This document shows positions 26,878 through 38,466 of a stretch of 64,000 nucleotides of DNA, piece by piece. Each line of letters opens with the position of its first letter. The first letter of the stretch is position 1. The position numbers and the translations under genes are program-made. The notes under the pieces are model-generated. The model saw nothing but the letters and a program-made list of their open reading frames with translations, was not told the origin of the DNA and searched no databases. The DNA lies in NCBI RefSeq assembly GCF_030704535.1, contig NC_081812.1, forward strand, positions 19,748,501 to 19,812,500. The letters run 5' to 3'. The stretch comes from Vitis vinifera. Its lineage: Eukaryota > Streptophyta > Magnoliopsida > Vitales > Vitaceae.

Positions 26878-27420
26878 TGTCACAAGCTGACCCAAATGAG
26901 CCTCCCCATGGCCTTATATAGGGCCAGGAAGCTTCTGGAGACTCCTAGAATGGGAAGAGTATGGAAGGTTCTAGAGAAGTCTGGAGGAGTCCACACAATT
27001 CTACACTATGGTGGAAGGCACAAGAGGAGTCCGGGGCTTTCTAGAGAAGTCTAGAAGACTCTTGTATATACTTGTATATAGGCTTGTAACTAGAATGATG
27101 TAGGACATTCTAGAATAGTCTTGAGATGTAAGGAACCCTCCAAGGTTCCAGAGAGTTCCATTGGTGCCTATAAATAGGTGAGGGCCTCATTTGGCCAAGG
27201 CACCAAGCAAGTGAGCATCCAAGCACTTGTAAAGGTTTCCTTGAGTTAGTGAAAGCTTCCATTCTTTCAAGAGTTGCCTACCAAGCTTCTTAAGCTTTTA
27301 AGTCGCGAGTGTCTTAGCTGAGCAAGCTAAGCATTGGGGAGCAAGGCTGACTTAGCAAGATCAAGCGTCTTGGCTTGTCTAAGTGCCGCACGAGCTTAGT
27401 GAACGACTAAGTCCGTGACA
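26878..27420 (+). repeat. Right LTR of the Ty3/gypsy element
   Basis: 543 bp, from TGTCACAAGC to GTCCGTGACA, apparently identical to the left LTR. Its TATA box is at 27169-27176. It is followed at once by CTTA and the broken thaumatin-like reading frame. Confidence 0.97.
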
Positions 27421-28229
27421 CTTAGCTCCATTACACTCGTAAAAAGGTGGTTCCTTATCACCCGGATAAGCATGGGCTAGGTTGCACAACTGCTTGAAGG
27501 TCTCGGAGTACTCATTGGGTAGACATTGTGGTCCGGTATAACTTCCGGTGCAACAATATTTGGGATCCTTGAATGCGTCACATGGGCTAAAGCACCCAAC
27601 CGCCCACCCCGCCTTGTTCTTCGCCACCAAAGTGGACGGACATACATTGCTAAGATCCTGGATGCAGTCAACAACAGGACATGCCCTTGACCCACCCACC
27701 AGAGTCCCACCGTCCGGCTGGATCCGAACCGGGACATCATTGTAGCCGTGGTTCAAGCTCACTTCATAGGAGACCAACGAGTGGTCAATGGTGAAGTGCA
27801 GTAGGGTCACCGGATAAGTCGGCGGTGGGTCTTGGCATTCGGTTTGGCCGGTTCCAGTTTGAGGCACTGGTGGTGCACTGGGTCCTAACCCAAATCATGC
27901 CACTCCATGCATCTGGAGTGTCGAATATCGTGAGCGTATCAGGTCCATACTCAGGCATGGTGACTCCAATTCCGGGGCTGGCAGCAATCCACACCGAGTG
28001 GACGCATTGGTTCAAGTAGTTGAAAGTCACCGAATATCCATCTGAAAAACAAATCCAAAATACCATCAAATTAGATAATTTATCATCATAAATGATATTT
28101 TCTGGAGAGCCAGCATCCAACAGTGTATATCATGGTGCATTGATTATAAAATGAAGACAACGTAACGTAAAATTAACCTATGCTCAGCAATGAGAGGAGA
28201 AGAAGGGTGAAGAGAGCCTTTGCTTCCAT
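27421..28229 (-). pseudogene. Thaumatin-like (PR-5) pseudogene 1, main body, broken twice
   Basis: Exon 1 (28229-28178) encodes a signal peptide, MEAKALFTLLLLSLLSI; a 136-bp intron follows; exon 2 begins at 28041 with GYSVTFNYLNQCVHSVWIAA. Two lesions are visible. Near 27850-27870 a net loss of about 26 nt relative to the paralogue at 30328 shifts the frame and removes two cysteines around the thaumatin signature. The Ty3 element then interrupts the frame after YECNGAK at 27421, about ten codons before the original stop. Beyond the frameshift the residues still match the family closely (for example GYNDVPVRIQP and AVGCFSPCDAF), so decay is recent. Intact relatives are secreted 16-cysteine beta-barrel proteins linked to antifungal defence. 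No functional product is expected. Confidence 0.9.
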
Positions 28230-30327
28230 TGAATCCTATCTTCGAGTTTGTGACATGTACAAACACTCGGGGCTTCTGATGATATCCACTGAAAACAAAA
28301 TAAATACGACAATGACATTCTCACTAAACATGGTACATAGTCACAAGTAGGAGTCGATTCCCTCTTAAAATGCGCACCATCCATGTTAAAAGTACACCAA
28401 CTGCATTAATTTCCACAACCTGAAACCTAGGACCAAAAAATTTGTAACTGTAACGCATGAAAATTTCTTTAAATGGAAAATAATTTACTACTTAAATAAC
28501 ATTAATATCATCGGGCTCCTACTTATTTTACAGCTAGCCCCACAAACAAGATACATAGGGCTATATATTTCCAAATTCTTATAAATGAAAGTTTGTTCCT
28601 CGACTACACGAAATATGCATACTGAATAAAGTTATGTTATATTTTGCCTTAAAAGTGGAATTTTATCTGGATTAGGCAGTTTCATAATATTGAATAATTT
28701 AATTGACTTAAAGAACCTAGGTTTTTAAAAATGAGTATAATAATATTTGAAAACTTCTTTTGGAAAGATTAAGGGTTCATCCTATTTTTGTCATCCCAAA
28801 ATATTTTTGTAATTAAGCTTGTCACCGTGCATACTAAGGCGGCTTCCAACAGAGCATGGAGGGGGAGGCGAGTGGCAAATATTTCTTGCCAATGCAGCTA
28901 AATGGAATGGGCAACGAATCGGGTCCCGTTTTCTAAGTTCCTAAACTATGTCCAAGTAGGGTAGATGGCTGCAACTTTGTCTAGTAGATATGGAAAAGCT
29001 GAAACATGAGAAGGGTTAAAACTTCAATCATGGGGGTAACGGCGTATTCTAAAAATGGAGGAAAGTGATTGTTTTGATGTTGGAATTCCACAGTTATCAT
29101 CACCAATAATACTCCTTATAGAATTCATCTCAATATTATGATAAAAATAAAAATAAAAATAAATAAAAATTTGGGATTAAAGGGATTGCTCCATTGATAT
29201 TAGTTTAATTACCGATGACAGTTTTAATTTTAAATGAAATGCATCTTACTGAAAACCCATATTGATTATGACCAATTGATTTTACTCTGAGCATATGTTT
29301 AATAATATTTATCTTGATAAACTGATTTTTTTTAGTATATGTGTAAGAAGAATGTGACCAATTCATTATCTTCAATATGTAATAAGAATGGGAATTCCTT
29401 TATGTTTGCTTCACAGAATCACATTACATTTTTATTGATGAATTTTGTTATATTTAGGTCATGTTTGGTTCCTAAAAAATATTAAGAAAATAAAAAAATA
29501 TTAAAAAAATAATTTTCTCATGTTTTGTTTCAACATAAAAAAAAATGAAAATCAAATATAATTAAAATTAGATAAAAATTTATACATTTTAAAATTATTT
29601 AACTTTTACATAGAAGAGAAAAAAAAATGAGAAATAAGTTTGAAATAGCATATGAAATAATTTATTGATTTTAAATTTATTTTTTATTTTTTTAAAATTT
29701 TATTTATTTATTTATACTTTTCCTCTATACTTTTTTTTCTCTCATATTTTTTGGGAATTAAACATAGCAATAATATAAAGGAAAATTTTAAGAAAAAATT
29801 TAAAATACAAAAAAAAAATTACGTTTAAAAATTATATTGTCTCAGTCTTATCAGTTATAAAATCCAAATTATTGATACAGAAAGAAAATAATATTGGTAG
29901 CATTGCTTATGCTCTGTTTTGAGTTTATAAATTTTGGCTCATTAAGAATGTCGTTTCACTCACAAAAATTTTGCTTTTCAAATGCTTGAAAGGAAAACCA
30001 GAAAGCATCTATTTATTTTATTTGTTTGCCAATCAAGAGTCAACTCTCGGTTGACCCCATAAAGCATAAATCATAAGGATAAATGAATCATTAAGTCAGC
30101 ACTCATGCCCACCAGCATCCTCCTTAACCTTCAGTTCAAGCTGCTTTTGCTGTTAAAGTAATGTGTGGTACGGTAATGGTATGGATGATTAAATATGGCT
30201 TCAAGCATCTAAGTTCCAAACATTACCTCCAAGGATGAAAGCAAGTGGATGACTGAAGTACCCCCATTATTTAAAATATACGATGGATCACAATCACGAT
30301 ATTAACAAGTCGAACATGATGGGTAAT
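28230..30327. other. Intergenic DNA between thaumatin-like copies 1 and 2
   Basis: 28230-28800 is the 5' flank of the pseudogene, without a convincing TATA box. 29450-29860 is extremely AT-rich with a TTTGGTTCCTAAAAA start, resembling the TTTGGTAA-type MITE-like units elsewhere in the cluster, but its ends could not be set. No gene was seen. Confidence 0.5.
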
Positions 30328-31133
30328 TCAAGGACAAAAGGTTATATTGTAGGTAGCAGCATCTTTGCAGCGATAAATTTCAGGGGTTTTATCAGCTGGG
30401 TAAGTGTGGGCCAGGCCGCACAGTTCCTTAAAACGCTTGGAGTATTCATTGGGCTGGCATGCCTGCCCACTGAAGTTTCCGGTGCAACAGAATTGGGGAT
30501 CCTTGAATGCATCACATGGGCTAAAGCACCCCACGGCCCAACCGTCCTTGTTCTTGGCCACCAACGTAGACGGACACACGTTGCTAAGATCCTGGATGCA
30601 GTCAACCGTGGGGCATTTGTCAGAGCGCCCCTCTAGAGTCCCACCAATCGGTTCGATCCGAACCGGGACATCATTGTATCCGTGGTTCAAGCTTACTTCG
30701 TAGGAGACCACTGATTGGTCGATGTCGAAATTGAGTAGGGTGACAGGGTATTTGGGAGGTGGAGATTGGCAATCGATTGTGCCGGACCCGCAATCTCCGG
30801 TTTCGCACGAGAAATGCAGTGAAGCGTCGGTGGAGCACTTGGTCCGGGCCCAAATGCTGCCGTTCCACTGATCTGGTGTGGGGAAGATGTACAGAGTGTA
30901 AGGTGGCCTTTCCGGCATCAAATCGCCAATACCGGGGCTTGCAGCAAGCCACACTGTGTAAGGGCATTGATTCAGGTAGTAGAAATACTGCACTGAACTT
31001 CCGCCTACAATCACATAATTGGTCGTTTTGTTAAACAAATTTATCACAAGACTAATCTTACATGGAAATGGACAAACAGACCTGTGATCACAAGGAAGAT
31101 GAGGAGAAGGTTGAAGAGTGCTTTGGGTGCCAT
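30328..31133 (-). CDS. Thaumatin-like (PR-5 family) protein 2, secreted
   Basis: Exon 1 is 31133-31082 and exon 2 is 31004-30328, separated by a 77-bp GT-AG intron, giving 242 residues. The protein opens with a signal peptide (MAPKALFNLLLIFLVITG) and then a thaumatin fold starting near [21 protein letters not shown]. All 16 family cysteines are present, with the signature region CETGDCGSGTIDC and the end ITFCP. Family members are extracellular, many bind beta-glucans and inhibit fungi. Here the acidic-cleft positions are unusual: N where Glu is normal (LLNFDID), E for the first Asp (YEVSL), and H for the second (NHGY). Glucan-binding activity is therefore doubtful. It is the closest paralogue of pseudogene 1, with the same intron position and orientation. 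Confidence 0.92.
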
Positions 31134-31823
31134 TGCTCCGCCTTGGCTTTCCCCTCTAAAGACGTGCTTAAAAATGATTGATGTGTGGCTGACTAGCTAT
31201 GCACTATGTATTTCCAGGTGAGGAGCTGTTTCTTGACACGTAAATGCGTATACATTTTTTAGTTTTAAAATAAACTCTCCCAAGTAAGCAAGATTAAAAT
31301 ATCTAGAGATATCGTGGATACATCCGTAATATACCGTGATACCGATACAAAAAATTCAGGAAGATATATCTGTCAACCAATATTTTCATATATTTTACCG
31401 ATATTTTATCAATTTTTCAATTTTTTTCCTGTTTCAATTGATATTTCTGGATATTTTATTAATATTTCAATGATTTTTTTATTTTTTTATTAAATAAATA
31501 AATTATAATTATTTTATTTTTATATTTGTTTTAATTTATTACCAAAAATATAAAATCATAATTTTTCTTTTTACATAATTTATATATTTATTAAATATAA
31601 TAAAAATAAATATTAAAAAAATTATACATATATTATTATTTATTGATATCATTTAATACATTTAAATTAAAATGGATTATAATTTTAATATTAAATATAT
31701 TTTAAAATTAGACATATTATCATAATAATATTATAAAATAATCTATAATACAATTTAATAATAAATATACATTCATAAAATTTATATTTTTATCTATATA
31801 AAAGATATTATTATCAAATATAA

Positions 31824-31829
<6 letters not shown>

Positions 31830-31862
<33 letters not shown>
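31830..31862. repeat. (TA)n microsatellite
   Basis: An uninterrupted TA run of about 33 bp in intergenic DNA; likely length-polymorphic. Confidence 0.95.
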
Positions 31863-31869
<7 letters not shown>

Positions 31870-33206
31870 TAACTTTAAAATATCTATTTTTATTTTTTAT
31901 ATAATTTTATAAAAATTTTATTAATTTTTATGTCGACATATTTTCTATATATTCATAAATCGAAGTACCAATATATTCGTAATTACTGATATTTTTATCA
32001 TTTCTCTAAAATCCCAATTATTTCCTTAAGGACATCTCATCAAAGGATTAAAATAATTATTATGGGAAAATTATGCAATTAATGACATGATACTAAAAGT
32101 TTTCTATTTTCCTTTTTCGGGCCCCTTGGCAGCGTACCTGCTCTATGCTGGCTCCATGCACCCGCAAACTACTGGCTGCGCTAAAACACAAGGTTTCCTT
32201 TACAAAACGAAGACTACTTTGGTTTTGCCCCAAATATTCCCTTTTCTCGATTACTTTTCCTTTTTGTAACTCACAATCACAACTAAGGTTGTTTAATTTT
32301 TAGGCCAAAAAGGAATTCATGGTCAAATATAATTTTTAAGCACAATAAAGTTTCTCAATTCATGCTTCCTAACAGCAACATCAAACAAGCTGACCCTAAT
32401 AAAAATACCCAATCAAATGATAGAGATTTTGGGCTAAATCACCATCAAGAATTTGTTTTCCCCTTGCATGAAAGTGGCCATAACTTGTACAAATAGGTAA
32501 ATTGTAAGGAATGACTACGTCTATGGCATGGAGAAGTTTTAGACAGGATGAAAAAAGAGAGATGTAAATAAAGAAAATAAAGTCATCATAACTCATGAAA
32601 ACTAAGAGCTTCTTTTGGGAATTGTTTTAAAAGTGGTTTAATATTTTATAATTAAAAATAGAAAATTATTTTTTAAATTTGAAAACAGGTTTGGTAATTT
32701 TTTGACATGAAATATATTTTTGAAAATTTGTTCAAAAAATATGTATTTTTTAAATATATTTTAATTATTTTTAACTGTTTCTATTAATTTTCTGAAATTC
32801 ATTTAAAAAAAGTATATAAATATGAAAAATAATTAAATATAAAGTGTACTATATTTATTTTGCTACATAAATTTTATTTATTTATTTTATTAAACTTTTC
32901 TTCTAAGACTGACTGCTATTAAAAACTACCTTTACTAAATATTAAAAAATGTCTTTTTGTTAGAAAGAACCTCAAAAACTTAACGAAAAATTGTATACTA
33001 CAAAATTAATAACAAAACATTATAAAACACAAATCCGGAGAGATAGACATTGTCTTTAATTATAACAACTAAATATAAATTGGCAAAAATAAGTATCGTG
33101 GTTTGGTGTCGTAATTAAGTATAACTTCTCATTCCAAATATAAATAGTACGATTAAAGATTATTGTTGACTTTGACCATCAAATTTAAAATGGTAATGAG
33201 ATAATG

Positions 33207-33560
33207 AGTGTGTTTGATAACTATTTTGGAAAATAATTATAATTTAAAAAATAGTATTTGAAAATTGTTTTTAAATTTTTATAAATAAAAGTTTGTTTAG
33301 AAACTTAAAATATTTTTAATATATTTTTAATATTTTTAAGTATATTTTAAAAATAATTTTTATATATAATGTTTTATTTTTAATTATTTTACATGTCTGT
33401 ATTATTTCTTAAAATAGTCATAAAAAAATAAGTAAAAATAATTTTAAAATATTATCTAAAAACACTTTATTTTCTATTATTGAAAATATAAAATATAAAA
33501 TATTTTTTGGTTGTCAATTGTATTTTTTGTATTTTTTTATATATAATATAAAGCTGTTTT
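33207..33560. mobile_element. MITE-like AT-rich element
   Basis: It starts GTGTGTTTGATAACTATTTTGG and continues with runs (AAAATATTTTTAA, TTTTTAATTATTTTACATGT) also found, inverted, in the unit at 35588-35965. The right end is not sharply defined. It is non-coding and resembles hAT-type MITEs by its TTTGRTAA terminus, but the superfamily is a guess. Confidence 0.45.
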
Positions 33561-34444
33561 AAAAAATCATTATGAATTGACCCTAAATTTTTTAGAACTG
33601 TTTGTAAAATAAGGTTTCATGTTGAATATGACTTTTCATTGTAATTTAGAGTATATTTTAGAATAATGTTTACTTTCTACATTTAATTATTGCAATAATA
33701 ATAATAATTAATAAACTAAAAGTAATTACTATTAAAATTTATGTTTTAAAATTGTTTTTTAAAAATGTTTTAATTAAAAATACATATAATCGTGACATTG
33801 AAAATTTTATCATTGACAAAATCTATTTTTATATCGTGTTTTGCAAAAAAAACATGGTTTTCGTTTTTTTTTTTCTTAAATATGAATTGTGTTTTGACTT
33901 TTAAATGATAATCTTATTAAAGTATAAAAACATTTCATAAAAGTGCATTTTACGGTGTTTTCATTTAATGAGTTTTTAATATAAGTATTTTCATTAAAAA
34001 TATTTTTAGGATGATCACTTATCAAATTAAATGATTTTTTTTTAATATTATAAGTAATTTTTAAAATTTTTAGAATTGTTTTATAAATTTTACTAAATAA
34101 CCATTTTGTTTTCAAATATATTTTTTAGCTTAAAAATATTTTATAGAATTATTGTCAAAGTTTAATAATAATTTTATAAAGTATTTTTATTATTTTTAAC
34201 ACTTAAAAAATTTTATAATTTAAATATTAAAAGGATAAAAAAAATGTATTTTAAAATCAATACCAAATGCTCTCAACGTGGTTTTAAAATTTAGAAGTTA
34301 TAAAACCGCATTATGTGTTAATGTATATGAATTTAAGTAATTTGAAACACTATAAATTAATAGAAGACCAGCACGAGAAGATATTTTATATCTACCGAAG
34401 GCAAGTAATTATTTTTTGTGATAAGTGATCTGAGCTTGTACACG

Positions 34445-35272
34445 TCACGGACAGAACGTGATAAGGTAATTAGGCCCACCAAAGCAGGTAAAAGTGCTGG
34501 ATTTGTCATCATAAGCATAACTATAAGCCTGGCTGCACTGACTCTTGAAAAACCGAGAATAGTCGGTGGGCAGGCAAGTCTCCGGCGTAGCATATTGGCC
34601 GGTGCAACAGTACTGTGGCTGATTAAAGACCAAACACGCACTCTTACAACCAATCACACTCCCATCTGACCCCTTCATAGCCAGGTCCGACGGGCAAGCA
34701 GAGTTCACATTTGCCGGGCAACTTGTGGTATTGCAATCCCCAGACCCACCTTGTGGGGTCACTGAAAGCGGTAAGTTGAATCCGTCCACCAGACTCACGT
34801 CGTAAAAGTCTTGTCCGCCATTAGGTGCGATAGTTAACTCTATTAGGGAGGCCGGTGGGATTGCACCGGCTCCGTTGCATGACACTTGATTAGAGGCACA
34901 GTCTGCGGTGGCGCAAGCAAATTTTCCGGTAGAGTCCGTGGAGCAAAGGGTTCTGGCCCAGAATCGACCGGACCATGGAGCGGGAACGTCAAGAGAAGAT
35001 GAAGCTCCCGATGCTAACTCGAATCCCGTCGATGATAACTGTGAGCCGGCACCGGTTAAAGTTGCTGGCCAGACCGTGTACGGGCACTGATTTTTGAAAG
35101 TGAACGTGGCTGAATGAACCCCTGAAAGAAAACAAGAATTTCCAGTAATAAATTAAAGTGTATGCATTGTTTGAAGATTCAACAATCAGAGATGAGACTG
35201 AATCATCAATAAAAACATACATACGAAAGAAACGGAAACCAGAGTCAAGAAGAGAAGAACTCGAGTTTCCAT
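34445..35272 (-). CDS. Thaumatin-like (PR-5 family) protein 3, secreted, canonical acidic cleft
   Basis: Exon 1 is 35272-35221 (donor GTATGT) and exon 2 is 35121-34445, separated by a 99-bp intron, giving 242 residues. A signal peptide ([16 protein letters not shown]) precedes the mature start near [20 protein letters not shown]. Sixteen cysteines are present, with the signature region [14 protein letters not shown] and the end ITFCP. Unlike the neighbouring copies it keeps the family acidic-cleft residues: E in LIELTI, and both Asp in [11 protein letters not shown]. It is thus the best candidate in the cluster for ordinary glucan-binding antifungal activity. Sequence divergence from copy 2 is high, so the duplication separating them is old, although intron position and strand are shared. 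Confidence 0.93.
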
Positions 35273-35357
35273 CACTCGATCTTAGTTCTGACAGCTAGCT
35301 TTTGCTTGGATGAAAGTGGATTGAGCGGCACTGATTGATATAGGCATACACCCATGC

Positions 35358-35365
35358 TTAAATAG
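35358..35365 (-). promoter_or_regulatory. Possible TATA box of thaumatin-like gene 3
   Basis: CTATTTAAGC on the minus strand lies about 90 bp upstream of the ATG at 35272, a usual spacing for this family's short leaders. The core departs by one base from TATATAAG. Confidence 0.4.
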
Positions 35366-35587
35366 AAAAATTACTCCTTCATTAATATGGAAAATTTTCA
35401 GGTAGACTTTTACCATCTAAACAACCCACAAAACCAGGACTTCTTTCTCACTGAGTCTAAATTAACTTTATTGAATTTCATGATTAATATATATATATAT
35501 ATATTGAGAGAGAGAAGGAAAATTCAATAAAATTTCATTTTAGCCTTAACTAAAAAATTTTGCTTCTATGTCCAATATTTAGAGGGT

Positions 35588-35965
35588 TTGTTTGGTAATT
35601 ATATTCAATAATAATTTTTTGTTTTTTACAAAAAAAAAAAAGAAACATTTGACAATCAAAATTTGTTTTTTATTTTCAATAACAGTTTTTTGTTTTCTAT
35701 TAAAAATATAAAATTTCGTGTTTTCAAATAATTTTTTTTAACTGTTTTTTTTTATTATTTTAACTTATTTTATGAGAATTATTTTAAAAAATAATTATAA
35801 ACATGTAAAATAATTAAAAATAAAACACTAACATTTAAAAATATTAAAAATATTTTAAGTTTTCAAACATATTTTTGTTTTACAAAATATCGGATAACAA
35901 TTTTCAAAAATTATTCTTAAAAACTATTTTTTAAAATTTAAAAATAGTTACCAAATAAATCTTTA
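35588..35965. mobile_element. MITE with terminal inverted repeats
   Basis: The left end GTTTGTTTGGTAATTAT and the reverse complement of the right end, GATTTATTTGGTAACTAT, match over about 17 bp with few differences. The roughly 380-bp interior is AT-rich and non-coding. Size and ends fit a non-autonomous DNA transposon; superfamily and target duplication are unresolved. Confidence 0.6.
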
Positions 35966-36824
35966 TTTTTTTTGCCTTTATAAAAAAAACCTCTGGAGAT
36001 ATAAACCATTAATGTTTTTTTATTTAAAATAGCAAGGAAAAAAAACTTTATCTTTTTATGCTTAATGAATTTAGAACGTGAAGATTGACTTTTTAATCAC
36101 GTATATTAAAAAGATAAATACTAAATTATAAAGAAAGAAACCGAATACACATAATTGTAAAGCTTATTTTATAATTATTTTCATATGAAAAAACTGAAAG
36201 AAATAAAAATTTCACCTTTAATGCCTATTCAATTCTCTCGTAATAATTTTTTATCCTACAATTGAATTTTTATTTATCAATTAAAAATGAAGGTTTAAAT
36301 AGAAGAATATATAAAATTGACTCTAGGTATATATGAAGACTATACTATAAAAAAATTATTCAGATGAGATAACTCTACATCCATGCATTAAATACAGGCT
36401 CTTTTGGTATGAGAGAATAAGGAGTAATAATTAATATTTTATTTTCGTTCATATTTCCTTTTGAATATAAATGAATTTGGTAATTTAAAATATTGTGTTT
36501 TGATGCATATAGAAATACAAATAAAATGAAGATAAAAACAATAATGGAAAAAAATATAAATTGTCTATAATGTTTACTATGTTTAAAATAAATTTCTATT
36601 TTTATTTTTTTTAAATATCACATCATATATAGTTTAAAATAACCTTTTATTCTCATTTTAAAAAATCCTTTAGAGTTTTTTTTACTAAATATTAAAAAAC
36701 ATATTTGTGTGTGTGATTTAATGAATTTTAAAAAATTTATACCATTATTTCCTTGGTTTTTAAAAAACAAAATGAAATAAAAATTGTTCTTCCCATTATA
36801 TATAAATCAAAATTGTTCTTTCCA

Positions 36825-36851
36825 TTATATATATATATATATATATATATA
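36825..36851. repeat. (AT)n microsatellite
   Basis: A simple AT run of about 27 bp in AT-rich intergenic DNA. Confidence 0.9.
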
Positions 36852-38466
36852 GACTATAAAAAATAATAGAAATAAGAAATGCTTTAAATTCTTTAATAAA
36901 ACTTATATTTTTTTAATAATAATTTGAAATTCAAAAAATGGATTAATTAATTATAGATTAAATAAAATAATCTAGAATTTCAACTTCTAATAATAAATGT
37001 ATGCATATAAGGAAAATTTGGGCTCATTTATACCTTAAAAATTTAATTTTTATTTGTTGTTATATTCATTTAAAATAAAATGGTATTAATAGTTATTAAT
37101 TTTGAATAATTATTATTTGTTTTTAATAAAACAAACCAATTAATGTTAATATCTATATTTTTATAATATTTATAAAAAATATATAATTTTTGGTTTTATT
37201 TATTATAAATATTTTTAAATATAAATATTCATATTTTATTTTAAAATATTTATTTTAAATTATTTATAATTAAAAATTATTTTTGTTTTTATTAAGATGC
37301 AATTTAAATTTAGTTTACATTATATAACTTGAATTTACAATTTACGGTTTTCATAAAATCAAAATAAAAATTTGTTTTTAAAAACAACTTAATTGAAAAC
37401 ATCTTTGGTTTTTCAATTTTTGAAAAATAATTGGCATTAAATAATCAAAATACCTCATAATTACGATGAATTCAAATATCACTTATAGATGAAATTTCAT
37501 TTTTATTTTAATTACTTTTAATTTCATTCTCATAATCATTTAAGTCATCCAAACATAGAAATCAATGAGAAAATGAATTAGATATTCATCCTCACTTCTC
37601 ATTCCTACTTACCAAATAAATGAGCAATTATAACAAATTTTATTATTATGACAATTTTAATAACGCGACAACCATAATTATTTTCTTATTAAATATAAAT
37701 TATTTGATGAATTTTGAACTAAATTTTAATTAAAATAATCTATTAATAAGGTATTTGAATGAATAAGTTAGAATTACTTATCTAGGTTTATATCTACGTT
37801 ATTAATGTAATTAAAGTGTTCGATTGCATATTTTTCTCTCCCAAAGTCAACATTTAAAAAAAAAATCAATTGGTTAAAATGGATGAAATAATCATTGTAT
37901 TTATAAATTTAACCTCATTAATGCTTTTATTTAAAAAATAACTCATTTTTTTATATATAGATACCCTTAACTATTTCAAGTATTTATATATAGGTTTAAA
38001 AAATATATATATTTTATAAAAATAAAAGTGAGAATATTTTTGTCAAAATATAACCAAAAAATGATGAAGGGTTAGACTTTTAAAATTGGATTTTTAATGA
38101 CCTTTTTAATTAAATAATAATAATAATAAATTAATTATAAGAATCTATATTAAAATTTCGTACCACATATTTATTATTTTAATTATAATAAATATATTTT
38201 TTTGGTCGTCCATTCTATTATAAGAACCTTTCTTATATGTGAAGTAAAATTGAATATATTGACCCTTGGAAATCAACTAATATAAAGTTGACATAATATC
38301 AATCTGAATCAATTTGAGGCGCACTTAATTAATTTGATTATAAAATTTAAATATTAATGAATATAAGTTATAAAAACTGAAAAAATTAAATTATTTATTA
38401 GATTTTTGAATCCGAAATTAAATTAAACCTAATTAAATTAATTGTGGATTGGAATCTTTAAAGTGA

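Larger units (their letters stand above)
21647..27420 (+). mobile_element. Complete Ty3/gypsy chromovirus LTR retrotransposon
   Basis: The element is 5774 bp: left LTR 21647-22189, primer-binding site, a single open gag-pol frame, a polypurine tract and right LTR 26878-27420. Domain order protease, reverse transcriptase, RNase H, integrase puts it in Ty3/gypsy, and a C-terminal chromodomain puts it among the chromoviruses. The LTRs appear identical over 543 bp by eye and the frame is uninterrupted, so the insertion is very recent and the element is probably autonomous. It is flanked by CTTA on both sides (21643-21646 and 27421-27424), a 4-bp duplication. It lies in the last exon of a thaumatin-like gene, in the opposite orientation. 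The exact chromovirus clade was not determined. Confidence 0.97.
31134..34444. other. AT-rich intergenic DNA between thaumatin-like copies 2 and 3
   Basis: 31290-31990 is very AT-rich with GATATTTT-type runs resembling 770-890, probably diverged copies of one dispersed repeat, and includes a (TA)n microsatellite. 32600-32960 and 33200-33560 hold MITE-like sequence. A short mixed-composition stretch at 32090-32270 gives a small open frame that matches nothing known to me. No gene was identified. Confidence 0.5.
35273..38460. other. AT-rich intergenic DNA upstream of thaumatin-like gene 3
   Basis: Beyond the gene's 5' flank the sequence is extremely AT-rich. It contains one MITE-like unit with visible terminal inverted repeats (35588-35965), (AT)n tracts, and a second weak inverted-repeat pair near 36395-36430 and 37565-37622. 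No coding similarity was seen. Confidence 0.55.

Noticed and set aside
27379-27867. Single open frame of 162 codons as an intact thaumatin-like gene
   Set aside because: It starts after the frameshift, lacks the signal peptide and first cysteines, and its last 14 codons come from the antisense LTR. It is a pseudogene fragment.
30283-30703. Plus-strand open frames over thaumatin-like gene 2
   Set aside because: They are antisense shadows of a well-supported 16-cysteine protein.
36395-37624. A 1.2-kb element with TTTGGTA-type inverted ends
   Set aside because: The end similarity is short and interrupted, and AT composition alone could give it.
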